Assembly (NCBI GenBank): GCA_947579665.1 | Contig: OX388349.1 | Coordinates: forward strand, 24,584,459 to 24,648,458 | From: Sympetrum striolatum | Lineage: Eukaryota; Arthropoda; Insecta; Odonata; Libellulidae | Length of the DNA: 64,000 nt | Direction: 5' to 3' | Part shown: one piece after another, positions 25,099-37,072 of the stretch | Layout of the letters: the number at the start of each line of letters is the position of its first letter | How positions within the stretch are numbered: position 1 is the first letter of the stretch | Program-made: the position numbers and the translations under genes | Notes under the pieces: model-generated | Seen by the model: the letters and a program-made list of their open reading frames with translations, nothing else | Databases searched by the model: none | Told to the model about the DNA's origin: nothing

Positions 25099-26137
25099 TT
25101 ACTGGCAGTTGTATTGGGATAGGTCAATGCTGAAGTGGACCATGGACGATAACCTCTCTGTTCCACCAGTGGCAAGGGGTTCCGGTAGGTACATTATTAT
25201 ATCATCTCTCTGAATACTGCCTATATCAGCCACATCTGGTTTAACAAACTTTCCAGTCATCTTTTTAGACTGCCTGTAGAAATCGACTGTGTAGTTTTCG
25301 TCCTGAATTTCAGTTATCTGTCCAACGTATAAAAAAACAATTCTTCTTGTTAATGGGGCAGAGCTTGACCAAGACGAAATCACCAATTTCTGGTGTTTTG
25401 GCAAGCAGATTAGCAAGGTCGGCTAATTCATCATCGAACTCCTCCACATAATCATCACTTATCCCTCCATTTTCAGAAACGTTGACATCCTCCACTTCAT
25501 CATCTGAACTGGTATCATCCACATGAACTGACTTTTTTTCCTGTTTCTTTCTTTTACAAGAATGCACCAACTTTTGCTGCAGCTTCTCCTCTGCTTTCCG
25601 TTTCTCAGGGGTGCTGGTCATTAGATTGCTCACAGTTCTCTTCAGCGGCTTACGCTTTGGCTGGTCTGGTGTCTTTCTTTTTGGAAGGGATCGCATATCC
25701 ACTAGGTCACTGAAGCTGGTGTTGACAGCACTTTCTGTCCCACCAGCTGACGTAGATGGTATTGGTCCCATGTTTGTGTCTCGCCATGCTCTAGTATCGC
25801 CATCCTCTTTCTTGGAGCCATCTGTTTCCCCTACTTGTCTGGTGTCGAAAATGGATGACGCCAAGAAGTCGTCGTCTGTGAAGACGTCCGAATTCAATGG
25901 CCAAATTCCAGTTTTGCGGAAGCCTTCTGTAATATTTTCGAATGACATCGACCTGAGAAAGGCACGGTTGAAACACTCTGGTAGATCATATATTGTAATT
26001 CTGGTCCCAGGGTGGCTGAGGTTCCACTCATTGACTGCTTTTTTATAGTTTTCTGGAAATGCCATGGTGTCTTGTCTGTTGGGCAGGTTGAACCATTGTT
26101 CAACTTGCCCCACCGTCTGTGGTTCAAGGTGCCCCAT
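25099..26137 (-). pseudogene. C-terminal pogo/Tigger-type transposase remnant, frameshifted
   Basis: From about 26065 the minus frame reads FPENYKKAVNEW, then TRITIYDLPECFNRAF, then ENITEGFRKTGIWPLNSDVF. These are the hallmark C-terminal blocks of pogo/Tigger (DDE_1) transposases, which end with a GFR-x-TGI-x-P motif. A lysine-rich and acidic linker follows (two KRK clusters, DDTSSDDEVEDV), then a tail GDFVLVKL and YVGQITEIQDENYTVDFY. The tail is in a different frame: the shift falls in a 7-T run at about 25330-25336. The first 24 residues (MGHLEPQTVGQVEQ...) are a translation of the element's GGGGCACCTTGAACC repeat, so an internal deletion joined the terminus to the 3' half of the gene. Confidence 0.75.
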
Positions 26138-26560
26138 TAGGGTGGTCCTTATTTATATGGGAAAAAAATTTTTTGGGAAATTCTTTTGGGACGCCCCCTA
26201 CAGTTGTTCCATTTGGTTAGAAAATAAATCGTGTAAAATATTATTTAAATCGGATAACGGAAAGACGTGCCGCATCGCGCTTAAAGTTTATAATTTTCAA
26301 CATTTTTGGCCTTTTTTCGATCATCACAGGAGATAGCGGAGTCTTCCCATATTTCAACTGTTTTTATTTTTCTACCAATGCATTGTTAGACATTTACCGT
26401 GATGCTCCTAAAATATTAATTAGATCTGCCAGGTAGTTTTTGAGATTCAGCCCAAATATAGAGCGCGCGCCGTACAAGTGGCGCCGTGCACTAGGCGCCT
26501 CCGCTCGAATTCGAGAATCTCGCCGCCTTGTATTCTGTCTAGTTCTTATAGCTCTAATCA
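26138..26560 (+). repeat. left long TIR of the 13.2-kb element
   Basis: Matches the reverse complement of 38905-39319 almost base for base. Shared landmarks include GGACGCCCCCTA, GACGTGCCGCATCGCGC and AATCTCGCCGCCTTGTATTC. Differences are scattered substitutions plus a short divergent patch near the outer end (26156-26180). Confidence 0.85.
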
Positions 26561-29129
26561 AATTTTAGTACAGTTGTTCTGCATACAGTTGTTCTCGACT
26601 CTATGACTTTTGCTATCGTTTATTTTGTCTTGTATTACACTACTAGATATAAAATTAATAATTCATGTTGTTTTAGGGAATATTACCCTATGATCATCTA
26701 GTAAAGCATAAGATAAATCTTACAAGTTTCAAACAAGTGCTTCTGAACAATGGGAACTCCCAATGCCCTGTTTTTCGTATCACATGTATGCTAAGCGATC
26801 ATCAATATCGCCTGGATTTTCATCTAAACTGTTACAAGGAAATAAAAAAGCAATAAGTATAGCAAAACTTCGTTGATTACTAAAAAAAAGAAAAGACTAA
26901 AGCTAGAATTCTTCTTTGCACATCAATTATGATACATTGTGTAACAAAAAATACAAAAGAGTAAATGTGTGCTTCCTGAAATTACCTAAACCCTTGCTTC
27001 TCAGACTCCACCGGCGAACCAGATTGTGCTGTGGTTTCATTGAGCGAATAGCTTAAGGCCAATGGTGGGTGCCCCCTATATTCATTTTTCTAATTACGCG
27101 CGCATGATTTGAGATTTGGAATTCCGGTTTTCTGCGCTGTAAAGATATTGTTCTTAGCAAACGTTTTGGAGAAAAAAATTCCTAAATTATTTTAACAGTT
27201 AAAATTTATGAGAGTTTATCAACATACAACTGGAATATTTTACATTTTGAGCACTTAGATTCACGAGAAGTTGAGCAGATGAAGAATTAAGCGTTATTTT
27301 TGCTAAATTTCCCTAAAGTTATTGAATAAGGAGGAAAATAGTAACGCAAATTATTGCACCCGTCCCGCAGCGCCTTTTGCGGTCATCAACAAGAAGCTTT
27401 TGGACTCACAAGAGCTCGTCTCTTCGAGGTGCCGGAGGGGAGGTGGCGGTGGGGGTAATGGTCAATTCGGGAGGACACGGCGGGCGAACCCCAGCGGTCA
27501 CTATTTTTCTCTTCTTGTATAACCTTGGGTTAGGTTGTACGCTTTCCTGTGCTTTGTTGAGTTCTTCCTAAGATTATTGATCCTGAGAGCTGTTTTCTAG
27601 CAGCCTCACCGGACGGAAAAACCAGTGATGGTGGCATAATTGAAGTAAAATGCCCAAAATCATGCGAGAAAATTACTATAAAATAGGGAGCAGATCAAAT
27701 AAAGTGCTTTTGTTTAAATAAAAACCTAGATCTAAAAAAAATCATAATTACTATTACCAAATTCAGGGGCAACTCCATATTTCTCGCCACTCCTTTTGTG
27801 ATTTAATTGTGTGGACTCCTATTGACTGCAAAATCCAACGAATTTACAGAGATGACGAGTTTTGGGTAAATTGTATGGAGAAGAAACTTATCTATTTCTA
27901 TAATAATGCTATGCTTCCGGAAATAGTAGACCCTAGAGTTGGTCGATCGATGGAAATAAGAGAAGCTAATATATTAAGTTGAACGTTATATATAGTTCGG
28001 TTTACACCAGGAATTAATAAAAGTATTACGCAAAATCCAAAAATAGCTTAATTTCGGGTGGTAGCTCGCTGTAACTTACGAGTACAATAGCATAGAACAA
28101 GAAATCAGTATGTTAAGCAGGAAAGTTTTATTTAACGTTTATATTTCATTGAATCTAGAAAGACTACATTATACCGAAAATAAAATTTGCATTAGAGTTA
28201 TTTTAAAATTCGACTGATGTTTTGTTTTAAGAAACTAAATTTCCACCAGTAAATAAAACAGAATACTACACTCCTCGGATTATTTTAAAACCTCCCAAAT
28301 TGCTGAAAAATAACCCAAAGGTTTATAAAAATAATGAAGCTATGCGTTGTTTTTGACTCAAGTGAGGCTGAAGAAAATTAAGGAATGATCTATTCAGTTA
28401 ACCACAATATAGTCAGACAGTTTAAGCTAAATAATGGCTTTTCTTACGTAAAACGCGATGCAAGTGTTCTCGGACATGTATGTATATTGATGTTGACTAG
28501 AACTCTTTTGTTTCTCGCTCGGTTTTTGTTCACAAAGAGCTAAATTAATCTCATCGATCATCTATACACTGCAGTTTATTGGCGAATGTTGTCATTGAAA
28601 TTTCGAAGTAATCATGCTAAGGTTAATCGAATGTTTTCTCTTCACTGCCGGTTACTACGTATTCCCATCTTGTAATTGGGATTTATTTTAGGGTCGGGTT
28701 TACTTTTATATTTAAATACCGAATGTTCCCCTAAGCATTATATAAAAGGATTTGAACATTCTCTCCATGCAGGTTCAATTCTTTAAACAAGTTGTAGAGC
28801 AACGAAATCATTCATATCCCGTAAATATAACTGAATCCAAAATTGAATACTTTTATGACCAGCTTTGTTTTTATCCTTGTCAAGTTAAATTCTTTGAGCA
28901 AATTGAACGTACCGCAATCCTTTATTTTTCAATTTGTTTAAAATATTGACAATAACCAAATGCGCTAGCGCAAACACATTCTCATCATCGGGGGGCAACT
29001 GATGCGACGGCCGCCTTCTCTTTTGGCGTTACGACTCCTCACCGCTGCCTCGCATCGAAATTTTCGTCTCTTTATCCGGCGCTTCCTGCTTGCGCTTTGA
29101 TTTTGCTTCTTCTGTGGGCGCCTGGCCTC
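26561..29129. other. interior of the 13.2-kb element, no gene recognised
   Basis: AT-rich sequence with a GC-rich island at about 27355-27500 containing a glycine-coding GGC/GGT run. No domain or splice context was found. Confidence 0.4.
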
Positions 29130-29493
29130 AGGTTCACACACAACTGAATCATCAAACTGCCGAGGCATACATTGTGATTTGAGTGATGACAGATAAAATA
29201 CAATGTAGAAGTTGGAAATAGACATACATACGAGTGCAATGACAACCAATCAGAAGGTAGGAAGGGGAGTGGGAGGGGAAATTTACATGTTGCGGAAATC
29301 TTGGATTCCGCCCTCTCCCCCATCCTTTAGTCATCTGTAAATTTCCCCTCCCACTCCCCTTCCTACCTCCTGATTGGTTGTCATTTTACTCGTATGTATG
29401 TCTATTTCCAACTTCTACATTGTATTTTATCTGTCATCACTCAAATTACAATGTATGCCTCGGCAGTTTGATGATTCAGCTGTGTGTGAACCT
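29130..29493. repeat. long fold-back (about 157-bp arms)
   Basis: Left arm 29130-29285 and right arm 29338-29493 are highly similar inverted copies separated by about 52 bp. They contain CCCCTCCCACTCCCCTTCC and its complement and end in GGTTCACACACA / TGTGTGTGAACC. There is no coding capacity. The right arm runs directly into the hammerhead-like motif at 29491-29549, which the left arm has lost. Confidence 0.8.
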
Positions 29494-29549
29494 GACGATT
29501 GTAATGTACCGAAACCGGTAGTTCCCAAATAAAAACCTTGTGGAAAAGT
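29491..29549 (+). repeat. hammerhead-like motif (copy v) with AATAAA tail
   Basis: CCTGACGATTGTAATGTACC is followed by GAAACCGGTAGTTCCC and AATAAAAACCTTGTGG. The order CTGACGA, small hairpin (GTA/TAC), GAAA matches the other four copies. The downstream AAATAAAAAC and TTGTGGA parallel ATTAAAAC and CTGTGGA of copy iv at 20540-20615. Confidence 0.5.
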
Positions 29550-30388
29550 AAAAATCTAATTTCAATTATGTCTTTCCACAACATCTCGGCTGAATCTATT
29601 GATTATATTTTTAATGTTTTTTCTCTCATCTTTTAGATATTACTATCGGTAGGTTTGCGCAGGTTTTTCACACCTCCCTTCCATGTGGGTGTTTTCCTGC
29701 AGTGGATTTTTTTTCCTGAGAATCTCTTAGGTTTTTTACATCCACAATTCTTCTAATTATTTCTACTTCTTATTTGATAATTTATGACGATGATGATATA
29801 AATTATTTAACTTTAAATACTATCGACATACGAGGTTAGGTGAAAGAGAGGCTCACCTGGCCCTAACCTCGCCAATAAAGGGTCCATCTATCCATCTATC
29901 TATCTATTTATTTTCACCGCATGTTACCTGAGTGCTTTCCCAACGACGACTTTGAAGTCCCGCCGTTACTCGCGCGGAGCGTTTCTACACCCCAGCCGCT
30001 TTCTTTGAGTGGCCATTTTTTCCTGGTTTGGGTTTATGACTCCTTCTTCTCGGTAGCTTCATTTAATGATGTTTCCAACGTTTTCTGAGAAAATAGTCAG
30101 TTTTTGGATAGATTTTGGTTAGTGAGACGCTTTTTTCTAAGACCGTACGCTCTTTTTTTAGATGAATTTTCCGAAGTTCCCGTATTTGCGACTTTTGAAC
30201 GGCTAACTGTTGAAAGTTTTCCGTTCTTATTCGTGGGATCCACCATCAAAGATAATCAAGGAAGTGTAAAAATTCGTGGTTATCGTTGGTAAGTTCATTT
30301 ACGTCAAATAATCCCACTTGTGTTGTTTGTAATGCGTATAACTATTTGGTTCCTCGAAGAATCTCTTTTATTTTCCATCTTCTTATAA
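29550..30388. other. interior of the 13.2-kb element, nothing recognised
   Basis: Includes a short TCTA repeat near 29885-29910 and a GC-rich patch near 29940-30000. The open stretch at 30104-30292 has no recognisable homology. Confidence 0.4.
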
Positions 30389-30799
30389 GTGAAACTATTC
30401 GCTAAATTCAGAATTGGTCAGGCTATTGGTCACGTAGTAACAAACAAGCCAGTGAAATACGGAATAAAGATTTCCGCTCTTGAGGATGCTGCAATGAATT
30501 ATACTCAAAATTTAAAAGTGTACGTCGGCACTCAACCAGAGGGTCCTCATAAACTAAGCAATAGCCCCAAGGGCATCGTAAAGCGGATTATGGGACCGAT
30601 TGTAGTTAGAGGAAAGAAAGTCACGGCGAACAAATGGTTTGTAAGCGTGCCACTCGTGGAGGATTTGCTCACAGAAAAGTTGACCCTTGTTGGGATCATC
30701 CGTAAAAATAGGAGGGAATTCCCCCAGGAATTGTGCAAGTCAAAAATAGAGAGGAATATAGCAGCTTTCTTATTTAGAAATAATGTTACCCTGTTATAG
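30389..30799 (+). pseudogene. piggyBac-type transposase fragment
   Basis: The plus frame reads KLFAKFRIG, NKPVKYGIKISALEDAA, VYVGTQPEGPH and KKVTANKWFVSVPLVEDLL, then LTLVGIIRKNRREFPQEL. These are the ordered blocks of the piggyBac (DDE_Tnp_1_7) catalytic domain. Active members have an Asp in the T-x-D-N-WF block. Here the corresponding stretch is TANKWF, so that catalytic Asp is lost. Only about 137 residues remain of a roughly 600-residue protein and no TTAA-flanked ends were found. It is a dead internal fragment inside the larger transposon. Confidence 0.75.
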
Positions 30800-33700
30800 A
30801 AAATATTTTTTCCTTTGTGCCAGATCCTCGCATCAAGGAGGACAAATAGCTATAAGCCCTTATTACTTGAACGCAGTTAATCGCGAATTCATTTTGAGTT
30901 TCTTCGACCCGTTTGAGTATTTCAGTACTCTTATTCCTTTCGAGTAAATACGACCCATGTACAGCTAGCAGCATAAAAAAGTTACCACCTTCGATGCAAC
31001 CAGCATAACTCGAGAAGGGCGAGTCTTTCAGATTCTCTGTTTTGAGCGCGCTTTTCGTCTTCCTCTTTATGCCTGGCACGTTTTGAAGGCTTTTGTGACG
31101 ATATATATTTTATAAATAATTGCTGAAAGTCATTGCTTTTGCTGCGGTAGAAGCAGTATTGTATTATGAAAGTATTAAATTCGTATTTCGTTAAATCGGC
31201 TTGAATCTCAAGCGTAATTCGCTCTTCTTCATAAAATATTGGACATGAATTACTTTGGCTGCTCATATCTCCTCCTAACATAAAATATTCCATCAATGCA
31301 GATTTAGAATGAAATTGGTTATTTCAGTTAATGCTCCACATGCCCGCAGGATGATCGTTTTCGTAAAGATTATGATACGATAATTAAGAGAATATGAACT
31401 ACTGTAAATTAGGTCAACGGAAGAAGGGGAAATTAAAAAAATGTAATAAGAATAAAAATGGGGTAATAATGAAACAATACCTGCTATTAAAAATAATGAT
31501 ATGTGATAGTGGAATTCAAATAGGAAATAAGTTGCTAGTTTTCATTGAAAACGAATTTGTGAAAGTCGCCACGTTGTTTGGACGCCATTTACATTTGCAG
31601 GGAATTTTGATTTAAATAATTTAAATAGTAGCACACTTTATACTTTATGTGAGATGATATCAGTATAGGCCATCTGTCCTCGCTATAATCTCGCAGTAAT
31701 CTTTTCGCCATCGGGCTGCGAAAATCATTATCGTTGAGAATAGGGTCATGTTGTCGCGTATTTCGTCATGTAAATCACAGCTAAGGAATATATCAAATAA
31801 TTATTGTCTATACAGAGTTATATTCTTGAAGGATACTCAGCCGAGGGCTCCGGTCGTTTAGGACTTACTACAATCGAACCTGTAGTCTTTTAACAAACCG
31901 CTTTATATTGTATGTGCGAACATTTCTTTTGAATAATTAAATCAGAAGGACTAGTCGCGCAGAGTCGAGTCAAGCACCAAAAGAATTGAATAATATACTT
32001 CTAATTATTTAATTCCTTTCATTTACACCTTCTCCGTAATAAATGTTTGAATGCTAAAACGATTAATAATTTCAACATTGGAAAAAGGTATGAGCCAACA
32101 ATTTTAGACATAACAACTCCATTTTTAAAATATACACGTAATGCACTCATGCATGAATAATAAATTTAAATCTGCTACTACGGATTTCAGCGGTCAGTCC
32201 CCTTTGGTGCTATTTCTGCTCTCCTTGTTTTCGTCTACATAACGGTATATGAGTGCCATTCATACCGGCCTTCTCGACGAAACAAAGGTAGCTTCTCCGT
32301 GGGGGTGAGAGAGGAAAGAAAAAGGGTCTTCCATGCAGTGGTGACAGGATACGTTTTCAGTCCGACTAAAATTCGACGCATCTTTTAGGGTATTTGTGTG
32401 AGATAGAAAATTGCTTGAAAATGCCATTCTTAGATGTGGACGGAAATATAATGAAAAGTTCGTCAATGAAGGAATATGAATGGTGTTACAGTTAATTACT
32501 TATATATTTTTTACATAAAGCATGGAGACGATGATAGGAAAATAAACAATGGGGATATGGAAAATTTTATGCTTACTAAGAAGAGAATGCTGATTCTCTT
32601 CAACACTAAGGCAATACATCTAAAAATGTAAAGATAATTTGGTAAACAGGCTCAGAAGTGATGTGCACAGATCCTGGGATGTAGGCTGTTTATAAGATTG
32701 AGAAAATGGTTCAATTACATGATTGAGAAAACGATGTAAGCCATTTTAAGAGAAAATAATGCAGGTTAGAAGGTGACCGGAAAAATATTTTTTCAATGGT
32801 TCAGCCAGAGAGAATGTAAATGAGATCAACCATTCGAAAAAGTTCCGATTTTTGTGGCAGTGTTCAAGTTTCATTTTCCTTACCTACTGCATTTGGTGTT
32901 ATGTGAACTTACTTCTAAATCGTTCATTTACATCCAAAATTCATAAACCATTAACAATAGACCTATCATAGTCGAAATTATTTATTATCACTGTAAATTT
33001 ATTTTGCTTCGAAAATTAGTAGGATATAATCACGTAGGCATATAAAAATATGCATACAATTTGCATACATTCATGCATATAATTAGAGCTTCCGCCAGTT
33101 AATCATAAATACCGAGGAATTCACACATTTAAATTTCTGCACCTTCAAGATATCGTAAATGTCTTCCTTATCTTTAAACCAAAAAGTTTTAAGGAAGAAT
33201 AGGCGAGGCCCATGAAACCAGCATTAATATTCAGCAGTAATAGATTCTCCTGACAATAAGAAATATTTCCCCAGAAGGGAAGCTTTACCCATCTTATTTA
33301 AGAGTAATTATGGGTAATAAGTATGAGATGTCAGTATTTCTAGTGCTGTATCTGATAATGGCTGATGGACTTAACTGGCCTCTCATTAAAAAAAGGAAAG
33401 GGAAAATACGAAGCCTAAATTCTAATTATTAAACGGCTGTTACCGATGTAAGGGCAACTCATATTGATTACGCCTGATTTAGTAGTTTTACTAAATGTAA
33501 TTTCCGTAAAAATATAGTCATTGCTCAACGACTATAAGAAATGGCGGAAATAACTAAGGACAAAGATTCAAAATTTCTTATATAACGCTATTTCACAAAG
33601 TAACGGCTTCTTCAATCAATTTGACTATAAGGAAATTATTCAGAGAACTTGAACCAAAGAAAGCTGCATCCATTGCAAAGGAAATTGATTACAATCATCG

Positions 33701-35714
33701 GGAAGGGGTAATCTGAAGATTATTGATATTCTGGGCAGGCAGACGTTTAGAACTAGTTCCCCTTAATGGATAAAAGAAAGTTTAACTAAATATTGTGACC
33801 GGGTGTAATCGTTAAAATTCCGTAAGCTACGCGTATAATTTTATCATTGAGAATCTTCAAGGGATCTGAGAAGAGCACACAAACACTGGGAACGGTCTCC
33901 CAGACTGCCCATGTCTCGGACCGTCTCTGCTTTCAGCAGTAGAATTAAACATATATTAACCATAGAAAGATCACTCCCGTAGAAACTTAAGCTTCGTAAA
34001 ATGCCAATTCCAATATTACGTTCTCAATATTTACATTCAACTTTTCAGGCCTTTTTCGCTATTTCTTCTAACCAATGTTTTTCATAAACCTTTGGGACAT
34101 CCTTACAAATCAATCAACAACAAAACGGGAAAATTTAAGAGATAGCTATTTGCGTAAACTAGCGTTCCTTTGGTTCTTTTTTATTACTATCATTGGATGT
34201 ATAGGGTTTTCAATTCTTTTATTCCATTAAAAGATAGACACAGTTATTAGTTTCGTAGATTTTAAGAACCTTTAAAATTAATATAAAAAACACCAAAAGC
34301 AAGTGAATATATTTTTTCTCTCAGTGTTGATGATAGCCAAAACGTTCAACTTATCTTGATTCACTTATAAAATTTGCTAGTATATCTCACCTGGTTTATA
34401 AAATAAAAAATAAGGATGTCATTTAAATACGTATTTAAACTCAATTATAATCGTCATTACTGTAACACACACGCAATAACTTGCCCATTCTGTGTCGAGT
34501 ACTAAAAACTCATACCTCTAGCCAAGTCTTAGGTTTGGTTAGACCTCGATTAACCCATTGTCATGCAAAAGTAACAGATCTACGGATAGCGGTCTTATCA
34601 TTTTCCATAACTGATAATTAAAAGATGGTTTTCTTAAAATACTGAGAACTTTGAAATAAACAAATTGTAATACTCTTCGGAGGTGATTCGTTGATCAATA
34701 AATAGCTAAAAATACGAGAGGAGTAACTTTTGAGAAATAAAATTTCGAGAATTTTACCAAAAGGACGTCTACCGCTGGCCATTTACTACTGTATTTACTA
34801 GAAGCCATTACTTTGAAGCGATAAGGAATCCATGGATCCAATTTTTAGGACAGTGGTTTCATCAAGCTATTTATTATTATTTTCATTTAATCCACATCAG
34901 ATAAACAGTGAGATCTCGTAAGTTTTAGGCCGAAGAACATACAATATTTCTAATCTGTTGCTCTGCAGTCCCACTTTATGAGAGATTTATTTCTTCGAGT
35001 CATTCTTCTAATTGCGAGCTAAAAATTAAACATATATCAGAGAAGGCTAGCGAACACATTATTTTAGATAACATCAAAATGAATCGAGCAAATTGCAACC
35101 CAAATACTCTTCTCCCAACGAGAAAGTTTTTCCTTTCCATTCCCGTTTGGCAACAAAAGGATTATCTTGCCCTTCTCCCCCACCTATTTCGTTTTGTCCT
35201 GTTTAACAGTTTTCCCGGTATTCTACCCTTTCAAAGGCAGGTAACATTTATGTTCTCTTCTTTTCTCCAGGCACATGCCATATGGAGGATCGCGTATTTA
35301 TGTAAATGTTGAAGATAGTGATAGTAAGCGTCGAAGCTAATTGTGTGAATTTTTCTACAGTGTTGTTATAAGGATAATTTAATTTTACAAATTAATAGAT
35401 TATACAATCTATAGTAGTCACGAGAGTAAGGGGAAATGGTAATCTAGAAAAGAATATTCGTTATTTAAATCAATCGAATGAGCTTTAACTTTGAGGAACT
35501 CCATAGGTAACTAAACACAAAGAAATAAATAATTTTGTCAAAGTTATACGACTTTCTGTGTGGAAGTTTTGGCACTTTTATTTCCTTGTGTTTATTCCTT
35601 ACTTATTTCTCTTGATAATAGAACGATTTTCAATTGGGAAAGTTAAACGAAAGGTTTCTAAAAGCAATCAAATTACAGTGATCTACCGAATCATGCACAT
35701 ATCTTATATATTAA
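30800..35714. other. interior of the 13.2-kb element, no gene recognised
   Basis: Long AT-rich stretch. Two minus-strand open stretches at 30786-31296 (with basic clusters such as KRARHKEEDEKR) overlap each other and have no domain I recognise. The rest shows nothing supportable. Confidence 0.4.
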
Positions 35715-35790
35715 AATTCAGCCTGCGTATGTTTGTGCCCGCAAAACTCGAAAACCACTCGGTCGATTGACTTGAATTTTTTACAGAACA
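35715..35790 (+). repeat. possible Helitron-like terminal motif
   Basis: TATATTAAAATTCAGCCTG, then CGCAAAACTCGAAAACCACT, then CGGTCGATTGACTTGAATTT resembles a motif (no-argument 'actcgagaacggctggaccgatt' type) often seen at ends of insect Helitron-like repeats. This rests on memory of the motif only. Confidence 0.2.
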
Positions 35791-37072
35791 TTGCATTCAA
35801 ATATATATATATACGAAAGTGTTTATATTGTAAAAAATGGTGACACTTCGTCCTTGCTTCGATCCCAGACGAGTCAAAGCATTTCCGTGAGAAATGCACG
35901 TAAAGTTCATTTTTGTCTCTGCATGCTTCATTTCTTTTGCAAAATTAAATTAAAAATAATTGTCATACGAGATTGAGACAAGAACCAATAGCAGAGTAAA
36001 TGAATAGAAAACCTTATTTTGGTCGTTTATTGTTGTTTCCGAATTGAATTTTTGAGATATTTTACGGAATACACGAAAAGTTTTGTGAGTATAAACAGCC
36101 GGTCCCCCTGACGACAAATGCCATTTTTGAATCCGAGATCCTGCTTTTTGGCCTATTTGAAATTAGGAAGAAGAGAAAAGTTGCTGGTTTCGTTCACATT
36201 GATGAGCATAATCAATCGTTGGAAGTGATTTATACGATCGATTTTCGAAAAACGAAATGTGAGTTAATTTGATACCGAATGTTGTATTCAGTTAAATTCA
36301 TTTGTATTGTTTTGGAAATGATTTAATAATCTGTTATCGAAAATTAAAGTGAGAGTGACTTTGAATGCTGCATTCAATTCGATTCATTTCTTTAGTTATC
36401 TTCCAGTTGATCGTCGTCAAATTAAATAGTACGCGTTAACACATCAAATGTTGCGGCAGATAATGGATAGTAGTAAATGATCATTATATAAATAACGAAA
36501 ATTCTCCATCCAAACGCGAGAGCCGAGCTAGCGTAACGTACCATGTTCTCCATCTTTCTTTTCTCTCCCTCCCTTTTCGAGAGAAAGGCTCGCCGGCCCG
36601 AATTTTGGACTTAGAATTTCTTGGTGGGTCAGGGGTGGTAACTTTTTTTTGCTGTTAGCTGTACCATTTACCGTTACACCCTTTGCCTACGTCATCGCAT
36701 ATACCCAGGCTCAGAGGCGCTCGGAGATTATGGGTCGAGCCGTTTAACCATTGCTGTTCTCTAGTTTGGACGTTTTGGCCTTATGGACCGCCCGTGTCTT
36801 GGGGGGTTAAGGGAGGGAAAGACAATAAGGGAGGGGAATACCATATTTGGAACAGTTGGTCGACGTAGTACAATTTGAGAGCGCTGATGAAGCTCGACCA
36901 TAGTTCCATCTCTTGGGGAAGATTCACACCAAAGGCCACCCACCATTAGCCTTAAAATACTGCCTTTCGGTGTAAGTATTCTCTAAGAAGCACAGAAGTG
37001 ATTACCGAAATGGAAACCAGAACTACTGCCCGAATTACCTGACTGGATACTACACGAATCAAATTATTGGCT
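35791..37072. other. interior of the 13.2-kb element, nothing recognised
   Basis: No supported coding region. A pyrimidine-rich CT stretch lies at about 36546-36575 and a G-rich segment at about 36795-36840. Confidence 0.4.

Noticed and set aside
27527..27540. Telomeric TTAGG repeat
   Set aside because: Only two imperfect units are present, consistent with chance.
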